Numbered from the stretch's first letter, positions 24,467 to 33,149 are shown. The stretch: 64,000 bases of DNA from Streptomyces lateritius (GCF_014649715.1 NZ_BMTO01000020.1:63109-127108); one strand, 5' to 3'. Program-made: numbers and translations. The notes: generated from the letters alone by a model not told the origin.

Positions 24467-25381
24467 TCATGCCACGGACAGGGCGATCCCGTCGAGGATG
24501 TCGTGCTCGCTGACGACGACCTCACGGGCCCCGATCCGCTCCATGATCTCGAGCAGCACCAGCGCCCCGGCGGCGATGACGTCGACCCGTCCCGGGTGCA
24601 TCACGGAGATCGCGGCGCGCTCCTCGTGGGTCGAGGTCAGCAGCCGACCGACGACGTCGGCGACCTGCTCGTACGAGATCCGGGAGCGGTGGATCCGCTC
24701 GGAGTCGTACTCCCGCAGGCCCAGCGCGATCGCGGCGACCGTCGTGACCGAACCGGCGAGGCCCACGAGGGTGTCGGCCTCCGTGATCGGCACCGTCTCG
24801 GCGGCCAGGTCCAGCGCGGCCCGGACGTCGGCGCGGATCGCGGCGATCTCCTCGGCGGTCGGCGGGTCGGCGCGGACGTGCCGCTCGGTGAGGCGGACGC
24901 AGCCGATGTCGACCGAACGGGCCGCCTCGACGTGCTTGTTGCCGACGACGAACTCCGTGGAGCCGCCGCCGATGTCCACGACCAGGTACGTCTCCGTGCC
25001 GTGCAGTTCCGCCGTGGCGCCGGTGAAGGAGAACTCGGCCTCCTCGTCGCCGGAGATCACCTCGGGCTCCACGCCCAGGATGTCCAGCACGCCCCGCACG
25101 AACTCGTCCCGGTTCTCCGCGTCGCGCGAGGCCGAAGTGGCCACGAAACGGAGCCGCCCGGCGCCCAGTTCCCTGATGACGGCGGCGTACTCGCGGCAGG
25201 CCGCGAAGGTCCGCTCCAGCGCCTCGGGCGCGAGCCGGCCGGTCTTGTCGACGCCCTGGCCGAGCCGGACGATCGTCATCCGCCGGTCGAGCTCGATCAG
25301 CTCACCCGTCTCGGGGTCGACGTCGGCGACCAGGAGGCGGATGGAGTTCGTACCGCAGTCGATGCCCGCGACCCGGGTCAT
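24467..25381 (-). CDS. Exopolyphosphatase (Ppx/GppA family)
   Basis: A 304-residue member of the ASKHA fold. 'VAGIDCGTNSIRLLVADVD' is the phosphate-1 motif, 'YLVVDIGGGSTEFVVGN' is phosphate-2, and 'VGLAGSVTTVAAIALGLREY' is the adenosine-like loop. It hydrolyses terminal phosphate from polyphosphate or pppGpp. The length is that of the short actinobacterial Ppx form without the C-terminal HD domain. The ATG at 25381 overlaps the DUF501 stop by ATGA, so the two are translationally coupled. The long open frame continuing upstream to 26515 is a GC-bias artefact overlapping DUF501 and divIC. Confidence 0.9.
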   Translation of the reverse strand: MTRVAGIDCGTNSIRLLVADVDPETGELIELDRRMTIVRLGQGVDKTGRLAPEALERTFAACREYAAVIRELGAGRLRFVATSASRDAENRDEFVRGVLDILGVEPEVISGDEEAEFSFTGATAELHGTETYLVVDIGGGSTEFVVGNKHVEAARSVDIGCVRLTERHVRADPPTAEEIAAIRADVRAALDLAAETVPITEADTLVGLAGSVTTVAAIALGLREYDSERIHRSRISYEQVADVVGRLLTSTHEERAAISVMHPGRVDVIAAGALVLLEIMERIGAREVVVSEHDILDGIALSVA

Positions 25382-25914
25382 TCGGCGCCTTCCCTCTCCC
25401 CGCACGGGTCGACGCAGGGCCCCTTGGCCCACCACTCCGGCAGCATCGCGAGCGCCTCGTCGCCCAGCGGGTTCACACCCGGCCCCGCGGCCAGCGAGTG
25501 GCCGACCAGGACGTGCAGACACTTGACCCGGTCGGGCATGCCGCCGGCGCTGGGGAAACCCTCCAGGACCTCGATGGCGTCCCGGCGGGCGATGTAGTCC
25601 TCGTGCGCGGCCCGGTAGGCGTCGGCCAGCTCGGGGTCGGTCGCGAGCCGGGCCTGCATCTCCTTCATGACCCCGTTGGCCTCGAGCGTGCCGATCGCCG
25701 AGGCGGCGCGGGGGCAGGTCAGGTAGTACGTGGTCGGGAAGGGGGTGCCGTCGGGCAGCCGCGGAGCGGTCTCGACGACGTCCGGGTTGCCGCAGGGGCA
25801 GCGGTGCGCGATGGCGCGCAGGCCCCGGGGCGGGCGGCCGAGCTGCGCCTGGAAGGCGGCGACGTCCGCCTCGGTCGGCTCGGTGCGTTCGGTCTGCGGA
25901 GGAGGCGTTTCCAT
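25378..25914 (-). CDS. DUF501 domain protein
   Basis: A 178-residue soluble protein. 'LGRPPRGLRAIAHRCPCGNP' followed by 'VVETAPRLPDGTPFPTTYYL' and 'TCPRAASAIGTLEANGVMKE' is the DUF501 pattern, with Cys in CPCG and CP that may bind a metal. The function is unknown. In actinobacteria DUF501 lies between the septum protein DivIC and an exopolyphosphatase, as here, so a role linked to cell-envelope or phosphate physiology is only suggested by context. It overlaps ppx by 4 bp. Confidence 0.88.
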   Translation of the reverse strand: METPPPQTERTEPTEADVAAFQAQLGRPPRGLRAIAHRCPCGNPDVVETAPRLPDGTPFPTTYYLTCPRAASAIGTLEANGVMKEMQARLATDPELADAYRAAHEDYIARRDAIEVLEGFPSAGGMPDRVKCLHVLVGHSLAAGPGVNPLGDEALAMLPEWWAKGPCVDPCGEREGAE

Positions 25915-26004
25915 GCGGCGTCTTGTCTTCTCGTCGGTGGCGGTCGATGGGCCGGTGGGTCCGGGGCCGAGTGGCCCGGGGGGCCATCATCTCGCGTCGT
26001 CGCG

Positions 26005-26478
26005 TCAGCGGCGCGCGTCGGCGTGGTCGACGCCGTCCCAGAGGTCGGAGTACCAGGGGCGGTCGGCCGCGCCCTGATCGGTGCGCCGGGCCCGCTCGGC
26101 GTCGGGGTCGTTCACGGTGAAGCCGGTCTCGCCCGGCATGACGTAGTGCAGGTGCTCGCGGGCCAGGCGGCGGACGTACGCCGGGTCCTGGAGCCGGGCC
26201 TTCTCGTCGCGCAGCTCCTCGACCCGCTCGGCGGCCTCGGCGGCCTGCCGCTCCTGGTCGGCGATCTCGCCGCGCTGGGAGACGTACTGCCGCATGGGGT
26301 AGGCGAGCGCCACCACCAGCGAGCAGACGACCAGGGCGAGGAAGGCCGCGCGGCCGGTGAGCCGGGAGCGGCGGGCCTGACGGCGGGTCTGGGAGCGGTA
26401 GACACGGGCGGCGGTCTGCTCGCCGATCAGTTTGATCCGGGTCGCGGTCGAGAACCGGTCCCGGTCCTTCGCGGCCAT
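26005..26478 (-). CDS. divIC: Septum formation initiator FtsB/DivIC family
   Basis: A 157-residue single-pass membrane protein. A basic cytoplasmic N-terminus (residues 1-42) precedes one membrane segment ('AAFLALVVCSLVVALAYPMR'). An extracytoplasmic coiled coil follows ('ADQERQAAEAAERVEELRDE'), then the FtsB/DivIC end motif 'LAREHLHYVMPGETGF'. It bridges the FtsL/FtsQ divisome complex during sporulation septation. The eno-divIC-DUF501-ppx order is a conserved actinobacterial arrangement. The tail after residue 125 is polar and variable. Confidence 0.9.
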   Translation of the reverse strand: MAAKDRDRFSTATRIKLIGEQTAARVYRSQTRRQARRSRLTGRAAFLALVVCSLVVALAYPMRQYVSQRGEIADQERQAAEAAERVEELRDEKARLQDPAYVRRLAREHLHYVMPGETGFTVNDPDAERARRTDQGAADRPWYSDLWDGVDHADARR

Positions 26479-26495
26479 GTGTTCCCGCCTCCCTC

Positions 26496-26546
26496 ACATA
26501 CGTACATCCCCGCACACGGTACGGGACCGCGTGCGGGGACGTATGT
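26496..26546. terminator. Terminator between eno and divIC
   Basis: ACATACGT-(ACAT)-CCCCGCAC pairs with GTGCGGGG-ACGTATGT, a 16 bp stem with one 4 nt bulge. It ends the minus-strand eno transcript after the tandem repeats. Confidence 0.65.
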
Positions 26547-26570
26547 ACGACGGGCTGTCAGCCCTTGCTG

Positions 26571-26666
26571 CGCCGATCGGTTCGCGGAGCGCTGTGCCGA
26601 TCGGTTCGCAGGGCGCTGTGTCAGTCAGTTCGCGGGGCGCTGTGCCGATCAGTTCGCGGGGCGAAA
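26571..26666. repeat. Four 24 bp tandem repeats across the eno stop codon
   Basis: Units 26571-26594, 26595-26618, 26619-26642 and 26643-26666 share the core 'tcagttcgcggggcgctgtg' with one to four differences each. The eno stop codon (26649-26651) and its last codons lie in the fourth unit. The third unit repeats both the stop and the preceding Pro-Ala-Asn codons, which indicates slippage duplication of the gene end. Confidence 0.8.
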
Positions 26667-27935
26667 CCGCGGGAAGGCGCTGCGGCCGGCGTAGACCGCG
26701 GCGTCGTCGAGGATCTCCTCGATGCGCAGGAGCTGGTTGTACTTGGCGACGCGCTCGGAACGGGCCGGGGCGCCGGTCTTGATCTGGCCGCAGTTGGTGG
26801 CGACGGCGAGGTCGGCGATCGTGACGTCCTCGGTCTCGCCGGAACGGTGGGACATCATGCACTTGAAGCCGTTGCGCTGGGCCAGCTCGACGGCGTCCAG
26901 GGTCTCGGTCAGCGAACCGATCTGGTTGACCTTGACCAGGAGGGCGTTGGCGGTGCCCTCCTCGATGCCGCGGGCCAGACGCTCCGGGTTGGTGACGAAC
27001 AGGTCGTCACCGACGAGCTGCACCTTGGCGCCGAGCTTGTCGGTGATGGTCTTCCAGCCGGCCCAGTCGTCCTCGAACAGCGGGTCCTCGATGGAGACCA
27101 GCGGGTACGCGTCGACGAGCTCGGCGTAGTAGTCCGTCATCTCGGCGGCCGAGCGGGACTTGCCCTCGAACTCGTACGAGCCGTCCTTGTAGAACTCGGA
27201 CGCGGCGACGTCGAGCGCCAGCGCGATGTCCTTGCCCGGGACGTAGCCGGCCTGCTTGATGGCCTCGAGGATGAGGTCGAGCGCCTCGCGGTTGGAGCCG
27301 AGGTTCGGGGCGAAACCGCCCTCGTCGCCGAGACCGGTGGACAGACCCTTGGTCTTCAGGACGGACTTGAGGGTGTGGTAGACCTCGGTGCCCCAGCGCA
27401 GGGCCTCGGAGAAGGACTCCGCGCCGATCGGCGCGATCATGAACTCCTGGATGTCCACGTTGGAGTCGGCGTGCGAGCCGCCGTTCAGGATGTTCATCAT
27501 CGGAACGGGCAGCAGGTGCGCGTTCGGGCCGCCCAGGTAGCGGAAGAGCGGGAGGTCGGAGGCCTCGGACGCGGCGTGCGCGACGGCGAGGGAGACGCCG
27601 AGGATGGCGTTGGCGCCGAGCGAGGCCTTGTTGTCGGTGGCGTCCAGGTCGAACATCGCCTGGTCGATCAGACGCTGCTCGGTGGCGTCGTAGCCGACGA
27701 GCTCCGGGCCGATCTGCTCGATGACGGCGAGAACGGCCTTCTCCACGCCCTTGCCCATGTAGCGGTTCTTGTCTCCGTCACGGAGCTCAATGGCCTCGAA
27801 AGCTCCGGTGGAGGCACCGGACGGAACGGCAGCACGGCCGGTGCTGCCGTCGTCGAGGCCGACCTCGACCTCGACCGTGGGGTTGCCTCGGGAGTCCAGG
27901 ATTTCCCGGGCTACGACGACGTCGATGGACGGCAC
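26649..27935 (-). CDS. eno: Enolase
   Basis: A 428-residue glycolytic enzyme that converts 2-phosphoglycerate to phosphoenolpyruvate. Diagnostic segments are 'AREILDSRGNPTVEVEV', 'GGSHADSNVDIQEFMIAPIG' and 'GDEGGFAPNL', the metal ligands in 'ALDVAASEFY', 'SIEDPLFEDDW' and 'LVGDDLFVTN', the catalytic Lys in 'LVKVNQIGSLTET', and 'MMSHRSGETED'. All catalytic residues are present. The start is GTG 27935 (product MPSIDVV), with AAGGAG upstream. The C-terminus 'RFRPAN' is slightly longer than usual and lies inside a 24 bp tandem repeat. Confidence 0.97.
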   Translation of the reverse strand: MPSIDVVVAREILDSRGNPTVEVEVGLDDGSTGRAAVPSGASTGAFEAIELRDGDKNRYMGKGVEKAVLAVIEQIGPELVGYDATEQRLIDQAMFDLDATDNKASLGANAILGVSLAVAHAASEASDLPLFRYLGGPNAHLLPVPMMNILNGGSHADSNVDIQEFMIAPIGAESFSEALRWGTEVYHTLKSVLKTKGLSTGLGDEGGFAPNLGSNREALDLILEAIKQAGYVPGKDIALALDVAASEFYKDGSYEFEGKSRSAAEMTDYYAELVDAYPLVSIEDPLFEDDWAGWKTITDKLGAKVQLVGDDLFVTNPERLARGIEEGTANALLVKVNQIGSLTETLDAVELAQRNGFKCMMSHRSGETEDVTIADLAVATNCGQIKTGAPARSERVAKYNQLLRIEEILDDAAVYAGRSAFPRFRPAN

Positions 27936-28127
27936 GAGCATCTCCTTCTGGGATGTGACGCTAGATGTGACGAACGCTTGTGCAGGGTCGCTTCGGCCTT
28001 GCGACAAGAGCCTATCCGGCTCCGGGGCTCCGGCCAGCCGGGCGCCCGCCCCCTGGGACGAAAAAGGACCCAAGGGCACGCATCTGGGGTCAAAGGACCC
28101 CGGACCTACCTACCGGTAACAGGGAAA

Positions 28128-28172
28128 ACCCCGGTCCGGCACGCACGGGGGAAGGGCGCGCCGGACCGGGGT
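28128..28172. terminator. Terminator downstream of the first rpf gene
   Basis: accccggtccggc (28128-28140) and gccggaccggggt (28160-28172) form a perfect 13 bp stem about 60 bp past the rpf stop. The remaining 27936-28127 should contain the eno promoter, but no clear -10/-35 pair stands out. Confidence 0.8.
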
Positions 28173-28233
28173 GGTCACCGCGGGAGGGTCGTGGGACCCG
28201 TGGGAGCCGCCGGACTCACACGGGTCGCGGGGC

Positions 28234-28941
28234 TCACTTCAGGTGAAGCTGCTGGCCCGGGTAGATCAGGTCGGCGTCGTCGACGATGTCCTTGTTGAGC
28301 TGGAAGAGCTTCTCCCAGCCACCCTTGACGTCGTGCGCGGCGGCGATCTTGCTCAGGGTGTCGCCGGCGACGACCTTGTACTCGCCGTCGCCCTTCGCGA
28401 CCTTCTTGCCGGTCGGCGTGGTGACGGTCTTCTTCGGCTCGGCCTTCTTCGCCGCGGCCTTGGGGGCGGTGCGCTGCTCGCTGCGGGTCGTCGGCTGCTC
28501 GGCCTGGCGCTCCTGCTGCTGCGGGGCGCTCTGCCGCGGCGCGCTCTCGGCGGCGCCACCGGTGTAGGAGGCGCTGGAGAGGCCCACGCCACAGCTCGGC
28601 CAGGCACCCTTGCCCTGGCCGGCGAGGACCTTCTCGGCGATCTGGATCTGCTGCGACTTCGAGGCCTGGTCGGCGGTGGCGGCGTACGCGGTGCCACCGT
28701 AGGCGGCCCAGGTGGAGGCCGAGAACTGCAGGCCGCCGTAGTAGCCGTTGCCGGTGTTGATGGACCAGTTGCCGCCGGACTCGCACTGGGCGACGGCGTC
28801 CCACTCGGAGGCGGTCGCGGCCGAGGCGGAGCCGGCGGTCATCAGGGGGGCGGCCACGGCGACGCCGGCGATACCGGCGAGGGCGACGGCGCGGGTGGCC
28901 TTGGAGGGACGACGGTGTTTGCCCTTGACGGAAAACAGCAT
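28234..28941 (-). CDS. Resuscitation-promoting factor-like transglycosylase with LysM
   Basis: A 235-residue secreted wall enzyme. A signal peptide ('RAVALAGIAGVAVAAPLMTA', cleavage near SASA) precedes the Rpf lysozyme-like domain, 'WDAVAQCESGGNWSINTG' then 'NGYYGGLQFSASTWAAYGG', where the Glu of CESGG is catalytic. A Gln/Lys/Ala-rich linker leads to a C-terminal LysM ('YKVVAGDTLSKIAAAHDV' ... 'LIYPGQQLHLK') that binds peptidoglycan. Such enzymes cleave glycan strands and promote spore germination. ATG 28941 is chosen because GGAGAAG lies 5 bp upstream. A ydaO-type riboswitch occupies its leader. Confidence 0.92.
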   Translation of the reverse strand: MLFSVKGKHRRPSKATRAVALAGIAGVAVAAPLMTAGSASAATASEWDAVAQCESGGNWSINTGNGYYGGLQFSASTWAAYGGTAYAATADQASKSQQIQIAEKVLAGQGKGAWPSCGVGLSSASYTGGAAESAPRQSAPQQQERQAEQPTTRSEQRTAPKAAAKKAEPKKTVTTPTGKKVAKGDGEYKVVAGDTLSKIAAAHDVKGGWEKLFQLNKDIVDDADLIYPGQQLHLK

Positions 28942-28950
28942 GGGACTTCT

Positions 28951-29150
28951 CCTCACCGACGCCTACGAGGTGAGCTGTCGGGTTCGGGCGTGAGCTGCCC
29001 GGCCGCGCGACTGGCGCGCGGCTTCACCCCAAGCCGGTCCGTCGGCCGTCTGTCTCGACGGCCGGGGGCGGCACTTACCTTGGGTCCCCCGCTCCTGCCT
29101 TCGGCGCTGACGCGACGACTGTTCCCATCGGCCGACGGCAGGATTCGGCG
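28951..29150 (-). promoter_or_regulatory. ydaO/yuaA-type c-di-AMP riboswitch
   Basis: The minus-strand leader contains the conserved islands of this class in order: 'ccgaatcctgccg' (29134-29148 region), 'agcgggggacccaaggtaag', 'gcttggggtgaagccg', 'cgggcagctcacgcccgaac' and 'ccgacagctcacctcgtagg'. Long variable stems lie between them. c-di-AMP binding to ydaO riboswitches turns expression off, so the downstream Rpf enzyme should be made when c-di-AMP falls. The riboswitch lies within the otherwise gene-free 28942-29374; the promoter is probably upstream of 29150 but was not identified. Confidence 0.85.
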
Positions 29151-29374
29151 TACCGGTCGACGGGGCCCGCGGTGGCGAGCGGTGACGACCGTAGACACAG
29201 ACCTCCCCGAAGTTCAAAGAGGCGCAAGAGGGACATATCGCCCCTACTTGCATGTCGACGAGCAATGTTTGCGCAGGTGAGAGGCGACAAGAGCAGACTT
29301 TGCGGACGCGACACGCCAGTTGGGACGAAGAGACTCATGTCTCACTTCCACAGACCCGGACATACGGTCCCTAA

Positions 29375-30406
29375 CTACCCCTGCGGCTGAGTCAGTCCGA
29401 GCGTCAGGTCGAGGCTCTGGCCAGGGAGGATGAGGTCGGGATCGGCGCCCACCGTCCGGCGATTGGTCTCATAGAGGGACGCCCAGCCGCCGGGCAGTTC
29501 GTTCTCCTGAGCGATCCCCGAAAGACTGTCGCCCGGCCTGACGGTGTATTCACCCGAGATGTCTGCGCTATCCGTGTCGCCCGATTTGCTCGAACCATCC
29601 GCGGGAGCCCCGTCGGCTGTCGACCCGTCAGCCGGAGAGGCATGGCGACCGGTTTCCTGGGTATTGCCCGTATTGCCCGTCTCTTCCGGGGCCGCGTCGC
29701 CGCGGTGCTTGCCGGTGCCCGGGGCCGCCGGCGCGGCGGGCGCCCCGGAGGTGGCGGGCGTGGTGGGCGTCTGCGGCGTCGGGCCGGCCGGGGACGGCGT
29801 CCCGGTGGCCGGCGACCCGGTGGGCGTCGAGGCGTCCGGCGTCCCGGGCGCGGCGGGCGTCGTCGGCGTGGCGGGCGTCGTCGGCGTGGCGGGCGCGGTC
29901 TCGGGCGCCTCGGGGACGGTGGCGACCGATCCGGGGGCGGCCTCGAGACCGGCGGTCCGGTTGGACTCCTCGACCGGGCCCGTGGGCTCGGTCGGCGCGA
30001 CCGGCGGCCCGGGGTCGACGTCGGGGGCGGCGCCGTCGTTCTTCAGACCGGCGATCGGAGCACAGGTGGCCCACTGGGTGGAGCCCGCCGCGAGCGCCTT
30101 CTCGGCCACCGCGATCTGCTGGGAGCGGCTGGCGAGGTCCGCGCTGGACGCGTACGCGAGACCGCCGTAGGTCTCCCAGGTCTCCTGGGTGAACTGGAGT
30201 CCCCCGTAGAGCCCGTTGCCGAAGTGGGCGCTCCACAGGCCTCCCGATTCGCATTCGGCGACGCGGTCCCACGTGGCGGCGTCGGCGGCCGAAGCGGATC
30301 CCGCGCCGAGCAACGGCAGCGCGAGGGCCGATCCGGTCACGCCTGCGGCGACGACGAGGGCGGGGGCCTGGCGGGGTCTGCGGTGTCGACCGTTCCCGGA
30401 GCGCAT
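29375..30406 (-). CDS. Second Rpf-like transglycosylase with long linker and LysM
   Basis: A 343-residue secreted protein. A signal peptide ('APALVVAAGVTGSALALPLL') is followed by an Rpf domain, 'WDRVAECESGGLWSAHFGNG' then 'LYGGLQFTQETWETYGGLAY', with catalytic Glu in ECESGG. An unusually long Pro/Thr/Ala-rich linker (about residues 125-285) leads to a C-terminal LysM ('YTVRPGDSLSGIAQENELPG', 'LILPGQSLDL'). ATG 30406 is chosen since it opens the signal peptide and follows 'gaaagg'. Its leader is short (the next gene ends at 30520), with no riboswitch, so its control differs from the adjacent paralog at 28234. Confidence 0.9.
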   Translation of the reverse strand: MRSGNGRHRRPRQAPALVVAAGVTGSALALPLLGAGSASAADAATWDRVAECESGGLWSAHFGNGLYGGLQFTQETWETYGGLAYASSADLASRSQQIAVAEKALAAGSTQWATCAPIAGLKNDGAAPDVDPGPPVAPTEPTGPVEESNRTAGLEAAPGSVATVPEAPETAPATPTTPATPTTPAAPGTPDASTPTGSPATGTPSPAGPTPQTPTTPATSGAPAAPAAPGTGKHRGDAAPEETGNTGNTQETGRHASPADGSTADGAPADGSSKSGDTDSADISGEYTVRPGDSLSGIAQENELPGGWASLYETNRRTVGADPDLILPGQSLDLTLGLTQPQG

Positions 30407-30519
30407 GCAAAATGCCTTTCGCGTGACTGCTGAGGTGACGGTGAACGTAGCGGCATTCGAACGCTTGTCACAAGTCGATGCAGCGGAGATCACGTAAAAG
30501 TCACAGTCTTGACGGCATG

Positions 30520-31761
30520 TCAGTTCACAACTGGTGCGAACTCCACCGGAAGCGTGCGCAATCCGCGCATGATGAGCCCGCCGCGCCAGCGCAGATCGGC
30601 GGGATCGGCCGCAAGTCGCAGGTCCGGCAGGCGCGTCAGCAGGGTCGCAAGGGCGACCTGGCCCTCGAGACGGGCGAGCGGGGCGCCGATGCAGTAGTGG
30701 ATGCCGTGCCCGTACCCCAGATGCTGGTTGTCACGGCGGGAGAGATCGAGCGCGTCCGGCGCGCCGAACCGCTCCGGGTCCCGGTCTGCCGCCGCCAGCA
30801 CCACGAGGACCGGATCCCCGGCCGGGATCTCCTGCCCACCGATCGTCAGCGGCTCCATCGCGTACCGCCAGGTCGCCAGCTCCACCGGCCCGTCGTAGCG
30901 CAGCAGCTCCTCGACGCCGGTCTCCAGCAGGTCCCGCTCCCCCGCCGCCAGCGAGGACTGGAGACGTTCCCGCTCTCCCGGGTTGCGCAGCAGCGCGTAC
31001 ACCCCGTTGCCCACCAGGTTGACCGTCGTCTCGAACCCGGCGAAGAGGAGGATGAACGCCATCGCGGCGGCCTCGTTCTCCGTGAGGTGCTCACCGTGGT
31101 CGGACGCCTTGATGAGCCCCGAGATCAGGTCGTCGCCGGGGTCGAGGCGCTTGCGGTGGATCAGTTCCGCGAGATAGCCGCGCATCTTCTTCACCGACCG
31201 CGCCACCCCGCCGCGCGGCCCGCCGCCGTGGCGGATCATCATCCCGGCCCAGTCCCGGAAGTCGTCCTGGTCCTCCGGCGGGACGCCGAGCAGGTCGCAG
31301 ATGGCGTAGATGGGCAGCGGGAAGGCGAACTCGTGGATGAGGTCCGCCTCCCCCTTCGCCGCGAAGGAGTCGATCAGCCGGTCGGTCAGCTCCTGCACGC
31401 GCGGGGCGAACTCCGCGACCCGGCGCGGGGTGAACGCCTTCGAGACGAGTCGCCGCAGCCGCGTGTGGTCCGGCGGGTCGATGTTGAGCAGATGCGTCAT
31501 CAGCTCGGCCTTGCGCTCGCCCGGGATTCCCGTCTTCCCCTTGGCGTGCGCGGGCTCGTCGTGGTGCGCCGGGTTCTTGGAGAGCCGCTGGTCGGCCAGG
31601 GCCTGCCGGGCGTCCGCGTACCGCGTGACCAGCCACGCCTCGACACCGCTGGGCAGCTTCGCCCGGTGCACCGGCGCGTGCTCGCGCAGCCAGGCGTAGG
31701 CGGGATAGGGATCGGTCGCGAACTCCCAGGTGAAGAGCTCGGGGGCGGGGGGCGTGCTCAC
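30520..31761 (-). CDS. Cytochrome P450
   Basis: A 413-residue soluble monooxygenase. The I-helix oxygen motif is 'LLFAGFETT', the K-helix ExxR lies in 'GVEELLRYDG', and the heme loop is 'LGYGHGIHYCIGAPLARLEG', with the Cys ligand present. The usual Phe of FGxGxHxCxG is Tyr here. The length and these motifs fit the CYP107-like bacterial group. The substrate is unknown and no ferredoxin gene is adjacent. The start GTG at 31761 ('MSTPPAPELF') is chosen over a TTG at 31776. It is divergent from the flavohemoglobin-like gene 162 bp away. Confidence 0.92.
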   Translation of the reverse strand: MSTPPAPELFTWEFATDPYPAYAWLREHAPVHRAKLPSGVEAWLVTRYADARQALADQRLSKNPAHHDEPAHAKGKTGIPGERKAELMTHLLNIDPPDHTRLRRLVSKAFTPRRVAEFAPRVQELTDRLIDSFAAKGEADLIHEFAFPLPIYAICDLLGVPPEDQDDFRDWAGMMIRHGGGPRGGVARSVKKMRGYLAELIHRKRLDPGDDLISGLIKASDHGEHLTENEAAAMAFILLFAGFETTVNLVGNGVYALLRNPGERERLQSSLAAGERDLLETGVEELLRYDGPVELATWRYAMEPLTIGGQEIPAGDPVLVVLAAADRDPERFGAPDALDLSRRDNQHLGYGHGIHYCIGAPLARLEGQVALATLLTRLPDLRLAADPADLRWRGGLIMRGLRTLPVEFAPVVN

Positions 31762-31923
31762 CCTGAGACGGTACAAGGTCGCCGCCCCGCCGTCCTCCGG
31801 GCCGCCGCGCTTCCTCCGGGCGCGATGCGGGCCGCCGGCGATGCGGGCCGGTGCGCAGGGGGCGCGGGACCAGGTGAGGCGAAGACCGGCAAGATCGGCG
31901 AGTCACCGCCTAGATTCTCCGGA

Positions 31924-33135
31924 GTGGATGCCCAGTTGCTCAGAAGCACGTTCGCCGTCGTCGAGAGACGCGCCGAACATGCCGTCACCTTCTTCTACTC
32001 CCACCTCTTCTGGAACAACCCGGGCGTTCGAGAGCTCTTCCCCGAGGACATGCGGCCCCAGCGCGACCGCCTCTTCGCCGCCCTCACCCATGTCGTGACC
32101 CACCTGGAGGACCCCGGCCTCCGGGAGTACCTCACCCATCTTGGGCGGGATCACCGCAAGTTCCTGGCCGCGCCCGCGCTCTACGCCGCCGTCGGGGCCA
32201 GCCTGACCGCCGCCTTCGCGCACGCCGCGGGGGCCGCGTGGACGGTCGAGGCCGAGAAGGCGTGGGCCGAGGCGTACGGGTACGTCGCCGACCTCATGCT
32301 GCGTGGCGCCGAGGAGGCGGCGGCGGCCGGGGAGCCGGCCTGGTGGGACTCGCGGGTGGTGCGGCACGAGCGGTACGGGGAGGATCTGGCGCTGCTCACG
32401 CTGCGGCCCCGGCAGCCCTTCCCCCATCTGCCCGGACAGTACGTCAGCGTCAGCTCGCTGCGGGTGCCGCGCGTCTGGCGGACGTACTCCCTCGCCAACG
32501 CGGTACGCGAGGACGGGACCCTGGAGCTGCACGTCAGTCTCGTACGGGGCGGGGTGATGAGCACGGCGCTCGTCGAGGAGACCCGCGCGGGCGAGACGCT
32601 GCGGCTGAGCGCGCCCGGCGGCGGGCTGACCTCGCGGACCGACCCCGGTGCCCCGCGCACGTACATCGCCGCCGGCACCGGCTGGGCCCCGGTGAAGGGG
32701 CTTCTCGAAGAGGTCGCGCAGGGGCCGGAGGGCGTCGAGGCGCGACTCTTCCTCGTCGCCCGCGCCAGGGAGTACCTCTACGGGCGGCCGGACGCCGAGC
32801 GCCTGCGGGAGCGGATACCCGGGCTGAACGTCACGTACATCACCTCGGCCCCGCACCATCCCCGCGACCAGGCGACCGAGCGGCTGCTCCAGGCGCTGCG
32901 GATCTGCGGGTACTGGCCCGCGCACGACGTCTACCTGGCCGGGCCGCCCGGCTTCCTCGCCGAGACCGTGCCGGTCCTGGAGGAGCTGGGGACCGATCCG
33001 GCGCGGATCTTCCACGACGCCCTGCCGGCCGTCGACCGGCCCCGTCCCCGCCCCGGCTCCACCTCCGAGTGGCTGATCGACCCCCCGGCCCTCCTCTGGC
33101 ACGACCCCGAGGCCCGCACGCCGCGCTCGCCCTGA
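31924..33135 (+). CDS. Flavohemoglobin-like globin/FAD/NAD oxidoreductase
   Basis: A 403-residue protein. The N-terminal globin domain (1-135) has 'HAVTFFYSHLFWNNPGVREL' and the proximal His in 'LGRDHRKFLAAPALYAAVG'. An FAD domain follows with the flavin motif 'RTYSLAN', then an NAD domain with 'YIAAGTGWAPVKGLL' and 'DVYLAGPPGFLAETVPVLEE'. The layout is that of NO-detoxifying flavohemoglobins. The frame opens at GTG 31924 with only 'ccggag' immediately before it, so translation initiation looks weak or leaderless. The C-terminus is extended by ~25 Pro/Arg-rich residues. It is convergent with mazG, with 14 bp between stops. Confidence 0.87.
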   Translation: MDAQLLRSTFAVVERRAEHAVTFFYSHLFWNNPGVRELFPEDMRPQRDRLFAALTHVVTHLEDPGLREYLTHLGRDHRKFLAAPALYAAVGASLTAAFAHAAGAAWTVEAEKAWAEAYGYVADLMLRGAEEAAAAGEPAWWDSRVVRHERYGEDLALLTLRPRQPFPHLPGQYVSVSSLRVPRVWRTYSLANAVREDGTLELHVSLVRGGVMSTALVEETRAGETLRLSAPGGGLTSRTDPGAPRTYIAAGTGWAPVKGLLEEVAQGPEGVEARLFLVARAREYLYGRPDAERLRERIPGLNVTYITSAPHHPRDQATERLLQALRICGYWPAHDVYLAGPPGFLAETVPVLEELGTDPARIFHDALPAVDRPRPRPGSTSEWLIDPPALLWHDPEARTPRSP

Positions 33136-33149
33136 GCGGCCGGCTCGCG

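Noticed and set aside
24467..26515. A 682-residue reading frame joining ppx to sequence upstream
   Set aside because: The added N-terminal part is Arg/Pro-rich and overlaps DUF501 and divIC in other frames; the true ppx start at 25381 overlaps the DUF501 stop.
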